From assembly GCA_013399875.1 (NCBI GenBank), contig VXAZ01007995.1, forward strand, positions 3,594,254 to 3,658,253: a stretch of DNA of 64,000 nucleotides, read 5' to 3'. Of this stretch, positions 25,401 through 37,675 are shown piece after piece; within the stretch, counting starts at the first letter, position 1; each line of letters starts with the position of its first letter. The notes under the pieces were generated by a model. The model ran no database searches. It worked only from the letters and a program-made list of their open reading frames with translations, and had not been told where the DNA came from. A program made the translations under genes and the position numbers. Source of the DNA: Gymnorhina tibicen (Eukaryota; Chordata; Aves; Passeriformes; Artamidae).

Positions 25401-28400
25401 CTTTAGCAGGTCAGCCATGACTGCTGACAGATGTCACATCCTTCAAGGAGGACTGGACTTCCAAGCCCGTTTTGGTTCTCAGACTCTGCCCACACTTAAC
25501 CCGTTCTTGAGGCACTTCTCTACCAGCATCAGCAGGTGCCCTAAAAAATTGCATTGAAGAATTTCCCTGAAAAAAAAACCCTCTCCTCTCAGTCCTTTAG
25601 AAAAACAGCAGAATTAACATCCTAACTTAAACACCTGGACTAACTTTGGGGGGAAATGACTCCCAGTTCCTTGAAGAGATGCAGTGAATTCTCCTAAACC
25701 CCAGTAAGCCTGCCCTTCCTAAAGGACCTTGTCCTGTTCACTGCAGAGAATTAGGAGCCAGTTTGATCAAGTTTGAGCAGCTGCTCTTTGCAAAGGCTAT
25801 TTCTCCTTTTGCCAGACATGTAGGATGCAATTCTGCCAAACTTGAGAGTCCCTTTGTACACTGATCTCCCCATCAGCATCTAAAGGCTGCTTAGAAAAGG
25901 GGAACACATCTAAGCAGAGAGGAATAGATCTGCTGCAAAGGGGCTACAAATTCTTTAGTGCTGAGCCCCCAGCAGTGCTGCCCTGCTGTCTATCTGGGAA
26001 GTGTCACAAGACCCAGATGTCACTGGAATAGCAGGGATGCTGAGCCTGTCCTGCTCATGCCCCACGGTCAGAATTACTGGCCGTGTCCCAGCACAAAGTT
26101 TTGTCAAAACAAAGTCTAACCCTGCTGGCACCTCCACACTTCTCATCTCTGCCCTGCACCAGCCAAGATGCCAACCCCATTCTGTCTCTTCCCATTCCCC
26201 TACCCTGAGGTCCTTTTGGGAAAGCATGGGCTTGTTCTTGCTGAAGGATACCCCGGTAGCATCTGCACAGCCATGCCTGAAGGAGTAAACTGGTCCATGC
26301 CTTTCCATCAAAGTCATTTACAAGGAATAATAGGATGGAAGGGCAACTAGAAGATTTTGACAAAAAACATCAATCAACAGACAAAGCAATTAAGGTTTTG
26401 ACTGTGTCGCTACAGATTTTTCTCTCTAAAATTTTCCTGTGGAAGGGAATCAGATGCAACGCATCTGTGAAAGGGAATCGGGTGCTTACCACTCAGCTTT
26501 TCCAGCAGTTTCACTTTTCGTGCCCCTTCTGCCATCCCTAACTTCTGAGACACTCTAGGATGGAGAGGCACCAGGAATACTTCTCTGCCATGGTGCCATG
26601 TGTCACACTCCTTCACTAGTGGAAAGCTCTCAAGATTATCTCAGAAAGTTACCTTTTGGTCCCTGTTGTCACAAAGGTAGTTGCACAGAACAGCCTCAAC
26701 AATTAAGCTGGCCCCGTCTATTTGTTCTCATTAGATACAATTAAATAAACTGACTTAAAAAAAAAAAGGAAGGGGCATGACAATGACTGTTGTCACGTTA
26801 CCAACATAGCAGATCAATCTCAGTGCAACAAAAAACTCATTAAAAAATATATTTCTTTATGTGGCTTTTTTTTTTGTGAAGTTACACCGTTAAAAATCAA
26901 GCTTTTTAACTAAAAATCAGGTCTTTCAATATACGGGCAGTACAGTACATCCCATGAATGCCACTTCCAAGCTGCATCCTGCTCTCCGCGAGCCTTGCAC
27001 CCCTCCTTGTGGTGCATCGAAGCAACTGTCGCGTGAGCAAAATCCTCTCTGCTGGGTTTTGGCTCCCAAAAAAAGAGCACAGAGACATCCATCATCTCTG
27101 GCACCACGCACCACCTTCTCCATGTTGTGAACGTCTCCGAGCTAGAGATATAAACAACCTCTGCTTCTTACTAAAAGTCAACTCTAAGCACACGTCTCAA
27201 ACATCATTAAACTGGAGGGAGTAGACATGTGTGACACATTGAAACAGTTACACTCCTCAATCTTAATGTTTGTTTAAAGGTTACTTTTGGATGAAAGCTG
27301 GTTAGAGAATAAATAACAGATGCTGAAAGCATCCATTATGTATTTTTGCAATTAGCAGAAAATCTCGGTACTTTTCTTAAAGAACATACATAATTTTGTG
27401 GGATGTTTATTGCTGGAAGCAATCTGGGCTGTCGCTGGCAAGAGCAGCATCCAAGAGCCCAGGGAAGCTTCACAAGGAGTCACACATAGTAAGCCAAAAG
27501 CAATGCTTGCTTCAGGAACAGCACTTAAAACCCTGTGCTTGCTGTCACAAGGAAGTGGTCAAATGCACTTTCTTTCCACAGAAAATTTTAAATTAGAAAG
27601 AACATGGTGAAATCATCCCTGTTTCTTTTCCATGGACATTTTGATTACCCAGCAGAAAAGTGGCTCCTGATTACACTTTCATTTGAAAAATGCACCCAGG
27701 ATGTTTCAGGCTATTGTTGTCTTCTCTGCCCAAGGACTTCTTCCCATGGTTCAACTACCACCTCCCCTCTTGGGGTATGGAGATACTGCTATATCTTGGG
27801 AACTCTTGTGCATCCAGCATGCATGGCCTGGAAGGGAAAATGGAAGTAAGGAAGCCACTACAGCTCCCAGAAAATATCTCCTCTCAAAGAAGTTTGTGTG
27901 CAAAATATGAGGTGGAGCAGCAGCTTAACTGTGCCAGTCCTCTCCCTGATGATTTCCATCACATCCAAATGAAGCTGGAGGAGGTATTCAGACAGAACAG
28001 AGGTATTTGAGTTAGAACATAATACAGACCTCAGCATCCTTGGTGACCATAGCTGGGAACTTCAGCTGGTTCTGGTTGAAGAAGACAACAGTAGTAATGC
28101 CCTGAACAGAAACCTAAAGAGCTGCCCTATGCTCAGTCAGGAGAGAGGACCACCAGATTTAGCATCCTCCATACACCCTGATAGATCCTGATAGTGCTGA
28201 AGACCTCCACCACAGATTAGGCTTTACCCCTAAGACTTGTTCTAATTCTATCCCCAATCTCTTTTTATACCTCATGGCTCTAAATGAAAATGCATGCTGA
28301 GAAGAGAAGTTGTCCAAGACACCATTTTCACCTACCATACCCACCCCGTCACACTTTGGTAGTCACACAGCACTCTTTGCCACTTCTTACCACACAGAAA

Positions 28401-30524
28401 CAGCATTGTGCTAAAAAGCCCTCCAGAGTAAAGCAGATAATATCTTTTGGGATGGTGCCTTGTATTTTCCAAGAGTTGTCTCGCTGCAGCAGTTATTACA
28501 AGAAACTAAACCAAACCCTCCTATTTGTAAATTGGACAGAAAAAGCACAACTCAAACTGGTATTTGGTTCAGGATTGAATGGTTCACACGGTGCTTAAGA
28601 AGCATTTTAGACAAAAGCAAGCTTTCTGCCAAACATTTGAGGGGTAAGAGAAAATTTTTGCATTGCTGTCTGAATGCAGTTATAAGCCAGGATGACAAAA
28701 CAGCCTGGCATTGCTGCCCCCAGTGAAATACACTGTGCATCTCATGCTTCACATGCAAGGCTCATGTTGTCTTCACCCTGCCCAGTTTAGTTTCTATAGT
28801 GTTATCCTGAAGAAAAATTCCTGTCTCTACAAGCCCTGGCACTAAATGTGGCAGAGTCAATGAGGGCAGATGAGGAACTTGTAGGCAGGGAGTGCTTTTG
28901 CATTAATTTCTATACAGCACAATCGTGACAACACATGCACCCCACAAGCATCGCTGCCCTGTGGCACAGGTATTTATCTAAAGCTGAAGTCTAAGAAGTG
29001 AAGCAGAATTGTCTGAGCTTCTTCCCTCCCCTCCTCAGCCATCTCACTTGCCTCCATTAATGCATAACTGGTCACTGCTGGTTTAACATCTAGTGACTGA
29101 GGAGGTTTTCTCATGCAACTGCTGCTAAGTACTGTGCCGAAGCAAGGCAGCTACAGCTGATCTGACTCACTCAGGAGAAAAGAGCAGAGGTACTACACTG
29201 AGATTTCCTGTAGCTGGAAAAGAAAAAAAAAAGCAACGTGCTTTGTTGGTTCTGTAACAGCTTATGTACCAAGTTCATGTCAGAAACAGGTTCAGATTGC
29301 TCCAGGTGAAGGCTTAAAGGTTTTCTTTATTTAGTGAGGCACATAGAGATTGCCAAGAGCACCCCCTTCCCTATCCTAAAGAGCATCTGCAATTCAGGAA
29401 GGTAAGGAAAAGGCATTAAAAGGCAGAAAGCAAAGAGGATAGAGCATACCTCAGCTGAGCAGATTAGAAGACTCAATAAAGACGCCTATTGTTACCAACA
29501 GAAATACTCTACAAATACACAGGCTGAAACTCACCATTTTAAACTAAGCAATCCATGAAAAATAGCAGAGATGCAAGATTAAATTCTTCCCTGCTCCCCT
29601 ATCTCCATGGAAGGCTCATAAATGTCTGCAGATCAAGAGTGTGCACACTGCTGCTATATGAAACCACATAGTAATATTTTTATATTATTTAATATTTACT
29701 GTCTCCTTTGTTACCTGATCAGGCGAATCCTCTTCACATTGTCCTGCAGTTTTCATTATCAGCCATTAACCCCGGGATGTTTGGGCTGCGGCAAGGGCAC
29801 AGCCCCAGGTCTCCAAGTCCTGCTGCACCACGGCTTGAAGAAATAACCTGATTGTGCCAAGGAGCCAAATGTTGCCCCCCGGAGGAAAGGTCAGCAGAGC
29901 TGTCACAGATCATAGCCTTCAGAGACATCTGTGCCACAACAGGGACTGAACTGGTACTGAACCTCACACCAGAGGAGGAAAGTAATCCCCTAAGCTGCAA
30001 CTTTCCTAAATGCTGGCAGCCAGAGACTGCCAACCGGTAACGACAGCTGGCAGCTCTGCTCTGAACTGAGCATTTTTTCCATTTAACTCTCCCCTTCTCC
30101 CCAGACCAGCCTGGGCAGCGGCACACAGATGTCCCCACTGTTAAAAGACACAGAATTTTCCACAAGACCTCAGATTTCCCTCATGAGCCAGCTCTTCTTA
30201 TTAAGGACAAATTTTTGCTAGTGGGGGATATCTTACAATGAGGCAATCCTCAAGTGCATGCTTATGGTCATCTCTGCCTGCCCTTACTCCCACAGTGGGA
30301 GACTTAACTCAAAATCTCTGTCCAAAAGGTGACAACTTGATGGGCAGCTTTGTCCCTGTCAGTATGTCCCTGAGGAGACACTACAACCTCAGGGTGAAGC
30401 TTCAGCAAAAGTTTGGTCTCAGCAGTTTTACCAGGAGAAAGATACTACTGCTGAAAAATGCCCTGCATTCCCCACCCCTTTCAGACCAGCTCTACAAATC
30501 TTTCCAGAGTAAAGTTTCAAGTTG
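22418..30524. other. Gene-free stretch
   Basis: No exon or RNA gene recognised. AT-rich complex patches occur at 25190-25330 (with TTAATTATTATTATTAATGA) and 26700-27400. An A-rich simple repeat is listed separately. Nothing resembling a forkhead domain or other known protein was seen in any frame. Confidence 0.55.
24170..24245 (+). repeat. A-rich low-complexity tract
   Basis: A mix of A-runs with single C or G bases (AAACCAAAAAGGAAA and similar). Confidence 0.85.
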
Positions 30525-30586
30525 GAAGGGTTGGACTTGATGATCTTAGAGATCTTTTCCAACCCAAATGATTCCACGATTCTAAG
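30525..30586 (+). mobile_element. Short CR1 3'-end fragment
   Basis: About 60 bp matching the extreme CR1 3' end in sense orientation: GGTTGGACTTGATGATCTTA, TTTTCCAACCCAAATGATTC and a degenerate ATTCYAYGATTCTAAG tail. It lies some 600 bp beyond the probable CMPK1 poly(A) site. Confidence 0.85.
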
Positions 30587-31130
30587 TTCAACAAGTTGTT
30601 TAATAGGAAGCTACGTGTGACAAAACAACCTCTTTTGTAACAAACCTTTACATAAAATGAGTTATTTTAAAATAAGCCTGGTAGCCTCTCACTTTACTTT
30701 GTAGAGAATATTATGCTGTGCCAATCTCCTTTAAGAACAGCCTGGAGTACAGCACGTAGGCATGTGCTGCAGAGCCAGCAGAATGGCAGTCAGGAGATCA
30801 GCTGCTGATTGAGCAAGGAATCATGAGAAATCCAGACAAAAAGTGTCTCCAGCAGCAGGTGCACAGTAGGTTTGTGTTTCCTAGACCACTCCAAGTCCCT
30901 TTTCTTTCACACGTGTCAAATGAATTATCACTGCACAACTATATGAATAGAGTCATTTGATAAACTGTATAATCAAAAAAAGGTACCAATTCCACAGGCA
31001 ATGGCCTGATCTTATCCTGTGCCTAAAGGGATTTTCATTACTTCAGTTTGGATGGTGAAAACTGAACTTTCATACAAATACCTGTGCATGGGGCCACGTA
31101 AAGCATCTAACTCTAATAAATACTCACTTT

Positions 31131-31150
31131 ATAGATAGATGGATAGATAT
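31131..31150 (+). repeat. GATA/GATG-type microsatellite
   Basis: ATAGATAGATGGATAGATAT, a short interrupted tetranucleotide repeat just past the probable CMPK1 poly(A) site. Confidence 0.85.
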
Positions 31151-31194
31151 GAAAAATATCCCTTGTGACAGATAACTGTAATCCAGGCACTGAT

Positions 31195-33519
31195 TAAGCC
31201 ACAGAACAAAGTTTATTGGATCTCCTCAAAGTCTTCATACAGTTTTGCTGCTAAATGGACACAACACATTGGCATATTGCCTTTAACCTTTATTTCAATC
31301 ATAAGTCCATCTTGAAAGAAGTGGTAACACATTTAATGGCATCTTCAATAAATAAAATGACAAAAAATCTAGTCCTTGCACAGACACATTACAATCCACT
31401 CCAAATTCAATATTGCCAAAACATATTGGGTGTTTTTCTAAAACTTGCTCCAGAGGGTTTTTTTGTTTCAGCACTTAAATACACAGAAAAGTATATGATG
31501 AGAGAAAACAGATACTCTATTCTGAACAGAACTTGTAAAAACCAATAACTTAGAAACAAGAGTGAATTAAATCTTTCTAATTGGATTAAAGAATCCAGTT
31601 TGAAGTATTTTTTGAAAAACCCTGATTCTAACCTTCATATTAAAACATGCAGTTTTGCTGGATCCTATCCATGTCAGCATACTTATACGGTAAGAATTTA
31701 ATTCCAAGTTTTCCTTTTTTTTTTTTTTTTTNAAATAAAGATAAAAAACCCCCCAAATGAATCCATAATTTTTTTTTTTTTTTTAAGGAGAAATTCATAA
31801 AGTGAGAGCATTGGCCTCCCACACTCACAGAAGCAGTCATGGTCCATATATTTTGCAGTAGTAAACAGCTATTTGTGGCCAGTCCGTTGCCTGAACTCCT
31901 ACCAGACTGGAAAAGCTGCTGCAGTTTACCCTTGTTTCTGCACCCATCTCTTCCCCAGTCCAGCAGCCTCAACAGCAAGATGAGAATTCCTGAAAATACA
32001 AATCTGACTGCAGGATGAGGACCAACATATCTGATTCTAATCAAAAGCTAAGCTTAATTTAAACTTTTTCCTAAATAGAGAAAGTCATGACTAAAGAAAA
32101 GCTGAGCGTCAAGATTTCCAAATGGCAATTCTGTGTAATTAGCATGTCACAAACCAATTATAGCGTCAGTTAATGTAGGAACAACCACTCTATCACTAAA
32201 ATCAGTTAAAAGGCTCATCTTCAGGCCTTCAGTGGAAGCTTAGGCCATGCAAGGAATGCATGGTTGGGCACCCCCAGACCTATGCATACTATATAGGGGA
32301 CAGAAAAAGCTTAAACAAAAGACAAAATTGCACCACATCTGTGCAAACATTTCAACCAGGGTTGGTTCAACCAGTTCCCTGCTCACCCCAGCTCTTGCTG
32401 CTGACTGCACTTGGCTAATTCAAGAGAACATGGTGAAGCAGAACTCTGTTTCAGGGAATGAAACTTCTTCCTTCAGTTATTTTCCCCTCAGCTGACCACA
32501 TCGTAACAAAAGTGCAATAACTTAGAAACTTCTCAAACAAACAGCTATTAAAATTACACATTTTTAGGGAAACAAATTCACTAGTTTAACCATAAAAATA
32601 TTTCCCCAGGTAATAAACCTTAAAGCATTTGGTAACACAGTATTTCGATGATAATAATAATAAGGAAAAACCCTTCCACTTGTTACAAAAGACAGAACTG
32701 TTAGAAGATTTTGTTTACCATACACTGTTTAAGAGCTTTGCCATCTTGTGAAGACCATGGTGTAGTTAAGAACATATCTATCATTTAAGATAAATGAGTA
32801 CTGAAATACTAAACTGACTTGATTAATCTTTTGCAGAAGAAAACAAGGAAAAATCCAGGGCCATGTCATCCAAGAACTTGCAAGACAGTTTACATCCAGA
32901 GTCATAAGGAAGCACCACTTTCCATGAAGTACTTTGCATGTCTGTTCCTGAAAAGCATATTTAATAGTTTTTTGAGAACTGCTAAAACAGATTCTCATAC
33001 TAACTGTAGCTTGATTTAGAGAATTCAGGTTTGGGGATATAAGGGAATTTTGGACAAAATTATATTTGGAAAAAAAAAAAAAAACTGCTAAATTTGGTCC
33101 AAGCATCCAAAAAACAAACAAGGGTACATGGGTCCTTCGTTGCTTAATGCTGCTGTTCAGTTGATCCTTAAAAAAAAAGTAGGTGTATGGCAATAAGGAA
33201 GAAGAAGGACTGCCCATGACAGGCACAGAACTGTGACAGAATAAACAGTTTCTTCAGAAAGATGCATTAACTGTGATTCTGCCATGTGAGTAACTGAACT
33301 TGCACTAATGGAGAACCCTGAAACTTGTATACTATAGCCACAAGAAATTAATTCCTATTTAAAAAACAGATCCATTTCTAATCGACTGCTTTTCCAATCA
33401 TCATTAGATATGTGAAAAAAATAAAAAAATCTTTTAAAATAATTACAAAGAGTGGACTGCAGTAGCAGCTATTCAAGCAAGATTCAAGCACAAGTTTAAA
33501 TGAAGTTTCAAGCTGGGAA
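31195..33519 (-). other. CMPK1: CMPK1 3' UTR (probable extent)
   Basis: The region after the CMPK1 stop is AT-rich and has no recognisable coding sequence. On the minus strand, AATAAA occurs at 31294-31289 and again at 31217-31212 (followed by CTTTG). I take the second as the likely main poly(A) signal because little transcript-like sequence follows it and a GATA-type microsatellite lies just beyond. This gives a 3' UTR of about 2.3 kb. Two internal runs (T on the plus strand, 31715-31731 and 31769-31784) would be A-runs in the mRNA. The single N at 31732 marks an unresolved homopolymer. Confidence 0.55.
31212..31217 (-). terminator. Candidate CMPK1 polyadenylation signal AATAAA
   Basis: Plus-strand TTTATT is AATAAA in the CMPK1 sense, about 2.3 kb after the stop codon. 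A second AATAAA at 31294-31289 could serve as an upstream alternative. Cleavage would fall near 31,190-31,200. Chosen by position and motif only. Confidence 0.5.
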
Positions 33520-33561
33520 TTAGCCTTCTTTGTCGAAAATTTGTACAACATTTTCAAAAAC
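33520..33561 (-). CDS. CMPK1: CMPK1 coding exon 6 (C-terminus and stop)
   Basis: Residues 184-196 (VFENVVQIFDKEG) followed by TAA at 33522-33520. The acceptor reads CTTTTTAG on the minus strand. The ending FDKEG is the normal C-terminus of vertebrate UMP-CMP kinase, so the protein is complete and not truncated. Confidence 0.96.
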   Translation of the reverse strand, partial: VFENVVQIFDKEG

Positions 33562-33951
33562 CTAAAAAGATAAAGAAGAATTTTATGAAGCGTTCATCAA
33601 ACAGTTACTCCAAGTTAAACCAACATAAACAGTATTTGACAGTACTTTAAAAAATACATAGGGTTTTTTTAGAACATTCACAGTAATTCTTTAACAGTGA
33701 AATCGGCATCAATTTTGGGAAGCAGACAGAAGAGTAACATTACTTCAGAAGAGCAAAAGCTCATGAAAATGAAAAAGGCAATACCCTGTTAAACACAGAA
33801 AAGCTAGAAATGTGTTTAGTCCAGCTCACACTCAAGCAGAACTAATCAATTTCCTCAAGTTATTCACATCTTACTCGGTCCTTCAGGAGTCAAATCAAGA
33901 GTTCCACAACCTCCCTCAGTACTAACATCAGTGCTTAATTAGCAGACTAAC

Positions 33952-33965
33952 CACACACACACACA
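33952..33965 (+). repeat. CA microsatellite
   Basis: A short CA run in the last CMPK1 intron (33562-34035), which has nothing else notable. Confidence 0.85.
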
Positions 33966-34035
33966 TCTTAGAAGAATGCCAGAAATATGTACCCTGCCAC
34001 TGTCATCCCCTTGGTTTTTTGGCTTATATACTTAC

Positions 34036-34132
34036 TTCATCAACAGATTTAGAGGCATCCACTTTTCTGACTTTTCCCATTCTCTCATACAAATCTATGA
34101 TAGGCCTAGTAGACTGCAGGTATGTATGAATT
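34036..34132 (-). CDS. CMPK1: CMPK1 coding exon 5
   Basis: It completes codon 151 (R), then residues 152-183, starting IHTYLQSTRPIIDLYERMG and ending ASKSVDE. This is the C-terminal part of the kinase CORE fold; the DASKSVDEVF stretch is characteristic of UMP-CMP kinases. The exon is 97 nt, with acceptor CTCTTAG and donor GTAAGT. Confidence 0.96.
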
Positions 34133-34216
34133 CTAAGAGAAAGCAAGGGGAGAAAAAATCCACATTACATAGTGAAATATAAAGAGAAGGGAACTGAAGA
34201 GTTCTGAGGACAGTAC

Positions 34217-34293
34217 CTCTTTTCCAGGCTCTCTCGATTATCATCACTCCTACCACTGCTCTTGCCTCTTTCAAGACAGCGGCCGATACATAT
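34217..34293 (-). CDS. CMPK1: CMPK1 coding exon 4 (LID)
   Basis: Residues 126-150 plus two bases of codon 151, starting ICIGRCLERGKSSGRSDD. The LID segment closes over the ATP during catalysis; R134, R140 and R145 are the conserved-type arginines. Residue 129 is Gly, where I remember Glu in the human enzyme; this is probably neutral. The acceptor is TTGTAG and the donor GTACTG. The intron to exon 3 (34294-35781) holds nothing I recognise. Confidence 0.96.
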
Positions 34294-35781
34294 CTACAAA
34301 AAACATCAAAAGGAGACTACAACCAGGAACACAAGCTGCCATCATCCTAACAGCAGCAACAAACAAAAATCCTGAAAATCTAAACTGGCCTGGTGCACAA
34401 AATACAGTCCAGATCTGGTGGATGTAAGCAGAACTCAAAAGGGAAGTTAAGTTCTTCCAGAGAAGAAGGATGATGGTTTTACACTTCCATTTATTAAAAT
34501 GGGGTTGGGGTCAGAGGAAGTAAAAGCAGCATCAAGCTCTGTGGTTTGACTGGGATCTCTAACCTGAGCCATTTAAAAAAGAAAATTACCTGATTTTCAA
34601 GGATGTGTTCAGGCTTTCTGAAAAGCAGCATGTCAAGTGGGACTATTAATATATGTCTGCACAAAGGAAAGTCACTGTACTTTCTCTCAAGAATTTTTTA
34701 AGGCAAACTGACAATACTAAGTTATTGTCAGTTAAAATGTTCTCACTTGATATTGCTATAATGAAGACTTCAAAATCTAAGCAAAAAATGAAGAACTAAC
34801 CATAGCTAGAAGTGTTCCAATGAACTAAGTTTTTTAAACCTTTACTTAAATAAGCAAAATTGACTCATGTACACTCCATGGATACATTTATTCTACTCAT
34901 GCAGGAGGACAATGGTTAAAAATTATTTTTTCCCTACACAGTACAATCATGGTAAGGATTATTTAGGCATTGTCTATTTTTAGATCTAGTAAAAAAACCA
35001 GAATTCCAAAATTAAAGCCCCACCAAGTGAAAAAATTAATTTAGTCTTATTCAAGGTTTTAACAGAAAAATAATAATCCCTCACATGTTCTTTAGGATTA
35101 CAAAATAATTGCAAATATGTAAAAAAAAGGAAGTAACAAAATCTCAGGAAGTTGGCGAAGGGGGTAAAACGAAAAAAGTCAGCTTAGGGTGCTGGGATAT
35201 TCATATCAGTTTTTATGCTCAAGGGCACTGACATATTAAAAAGACAGCACATCATGGCACTTGTTAAATGAATGCAATGCATCACTGTCAAAACGCCTTT
35301 GTAATCTAATGACTTGCTGAATAAAGTGTTGATTACTATCTTATAGCACAGTTCATAACTATGAAAATAAAGATTGCTGCTGCACCTCAGAATTAAAGCA
35401 GACGTATCAAGTTAATTTTGGACTAAACAACAAATTTCTAAGAGTGAACAGGGTAATATTTTCTGAAAAGTAACCAAATAATTCTGTAAAATGTATTTAA
35501 AGTTTTGATAAATTTTCTTCAAGAATGCAATTGCTTGGAGTACTTCTTCAATATAATTTATTTACATATGATTATGTCAAGTGTCATTAGCTGTCTATTC
35601 AATAAACATGCAGCTTTTCATCTGCTAAAACAAGCTGCCAAAAAACCCTTCAAACTCATAGGCCAAGTTTTCCTTCTACTCTTACATTAGTCCATTCTCC
35701 CTGACAGAGTTTAATTGTTCTTCTTGAATGATTCTCACAATATTGTAAGAAAGGAAGTTACAGAATTACACACTTCATTAC

Positions 35782-35934
35782 CTCATTGTCACAATCAAAA
35801 AAGAGAACAAAGGAAACATCCGCCTTTCCATCCATAGTCTTATTCCAGCCTTGAAGATTATCTTCATTCCTGGGAAATCCATCAATCAAAAACTTGTTCT
35901 TCTGGGAATTGGCAGCCATTGTTTGATCCATAGC
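35782..35934 (-). CDS. CMPK1: CMPK1 coding exon 3 (DGFPR core)
   Basis: Residues 75-125, starting AMDQTMAANSQKNKF and ending FFDCDNE. It carries DGFPR (92-96), the conserved nucleotide-kinase motif whose Arg contacts phosphate. The exon is 153 nt, phase 0 at both ends, with acceptor TATCAG and donor GTAATG. The intron to exon 2 (35935-36808) shows no feature beyond ordinary AT-rich sequence. Confidence 0.96.
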
Positions 35935-36808
35935 CTGATAAAAGATAATTCAGTTCACAATCTCCTGCACATACACTGATTTATCTACTTATTAATTTAC
36001 CCCCAAAATGTTGACATGGTAAATTGAGAAGCATTTATTTTAGGATTATTGCAGATTTACAAAATGTGCTTTTGTTTCACTTTCAATGCATGCTGGTTAA
36101 TTCACTGATGCACCAACACAGCTATTGTTCAAACTGAATTCATTATTTCACAAAGCTCAAAATCTCATAACACAATCCCAGCTTTAAAGCTGATTTTCTA
36201 CAAGATACTGGGAAGTGTCTTTACACAATAAGACATCAAAACATCCCTGATCTAGAGTTAATTCTAAGCGAAAAGCTCCAGATAAATTTAGTGCCAGGAA
36301 CAGCAGCCTTTTCCTGACTTAAAAGAGATACTCCCATTGTTTTCATGGACATCCAATAACGATAAAGGCTGGAGCTTTTCCTTCTACAAGAACATCAGCA
36401 GGTGCTCTTGTCCTTCAGCTGACTATCTATTTTGTGATTAAACTCACAAATCTTAGTGCCTTTAAGGCCTCTAACCTCCAATCAAATGTGACCAAATGTG
36501 ATCAAATGGACCAGGAGGTCCAAAAGCTAGTGCAGGGAAATAAGAAACACAGTTTCACTGATTTTCCTAGAGCTACTAAAAAATAAAGGAAAATAGAAAT
36601 AATCCATTTTCACAGATCTCCAGGTATGAGAGGCCATCAGCTCTCCAGCAGTCAGAAAGAAACACAAGTGATTGCTGAGAGAAGCACCTCTGTGTCTGCC
36701 CATTCATACCGCTCACACTGGAGGAAAGGCAGTTCTGTCAGAACGCAGCCACTGCTTTGTTGCTTAGGCTGCAAGAGTGACCCTGCAAGGAAATAGCCCT
36801 TTCCTTAC

Positions 36809-36955
36809 CCTCTTCAGCAAGCTGATTGTTATTTCAACCGGCACGATTTCCCCCTCCTTAATGTAGTTCTCAATGAGTTCTCCATACTGGGAGCCCGGCC
36901 TTTTCCGCTCATCCCGGAGGAGGTCACCGGCAGAAAGGTGCGTGTAGCCGTACTT
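36809..36955 (-). CDS. CMPK1: CMPK1 coding exon 2 (NMP-binding region)
   Basis: Residues 26-74, starting [18 protein letters not shown] and ending EITISLLKR. This is the nucleoside-monophosphate-binding helix region of the kinase; the SAG..LR motif is typical of the adenylate kinase/UMP-CMP kinase family. The acceptor is TTGCAG and the donor GTAAGG. The exon is 147 nt, phase 0 at both ends. Confidence 0.96.
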
Positions 36956-37157
36956 CTGCAACAGGCAAAACAAACACAGGCTCCCTTCAGTCAGAGCACT
37001 TGTGCAAACCTAGCATCAGTCAACAGTGTCAGCCCTGTTTATCTCTGCATTGCAACACAAAAACCCAGGGAATTGCATCTTGCTAGTGAAGGATCTGTTC
37101 CATCTTCAGTGTGCAATCTGACAATACAGCACACTCTGCACAGAGCACGCACAGTAA

Positions 37158-37675
37158 CAATCACAGTCATGAAAGATGGAAAAGACTTCCAAGATCATTG
37201 AGTCCAGTCTTTGGCCAAACACCATCGTGACAACGAAACCAAAGCTTTAAGTGCCACGTGCAGTCATTTCTTGAATGCTTCCATGAATGGTGACTCTACC
37301 ACCTCCCTGGGCAGCCTGTTCCAGTGTCTGACAACCATTTCAGTGATGAAATTCTTCCAGATGTCCAACCTGAACCTCCCCTGGTACAGCTTCAGGCCAT
37401 TTCCTCTTGTCCTGTTCCTGGCTGCCTGGGAGAAGAGGCTGACTCTTACCTTAGTAAAACTCCTTTCAGGGAGTTGTGAATGACAAGGTTTCCCCCAAGC
37501 CTCCTTTTCTTCAGGCTAAATACCCCCAGCTCCCTCAGCTGCTGCTCATAGGACTCATTCTCCAGACCATTCCCCAGCTCCATTACACTTCTCTGGACAC
37601 ACTCCAGCACCTCAATGTCTTTTTGAAGTGAGGGGACCAGAACTGGACATCCTTGGGTAAAATGCTCAACAGGGC
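37158..37675 (-). mobile_element. CR1 LINE fragment in CMPK1 intron 1
   Basis: About 520 bp of CR1, 3' end at the left. Recognisable blocks include AAGATCATTGAGTCCAG, CACCTCCCTGGGCAGCCTGT, CATTTCCTCTTGTCCTGTTC, AGCCTCCTTTTCTTCAGGCT and CTCCAGCACCTCAATGTC. It is 5'-truncated and carries many substitutions and stops. Its sense strand is the same as that of the CMPK1 transcript. Confidence 0.92.

Noticed and set aside
32729..33226. 165-codon open frame on the minus strand
   Set aside because: It lies inside the probable CMPK1 3' UTR, downstream of a normal stop, and its residues (poly-F, poly-S) reflect AT-rich runs.
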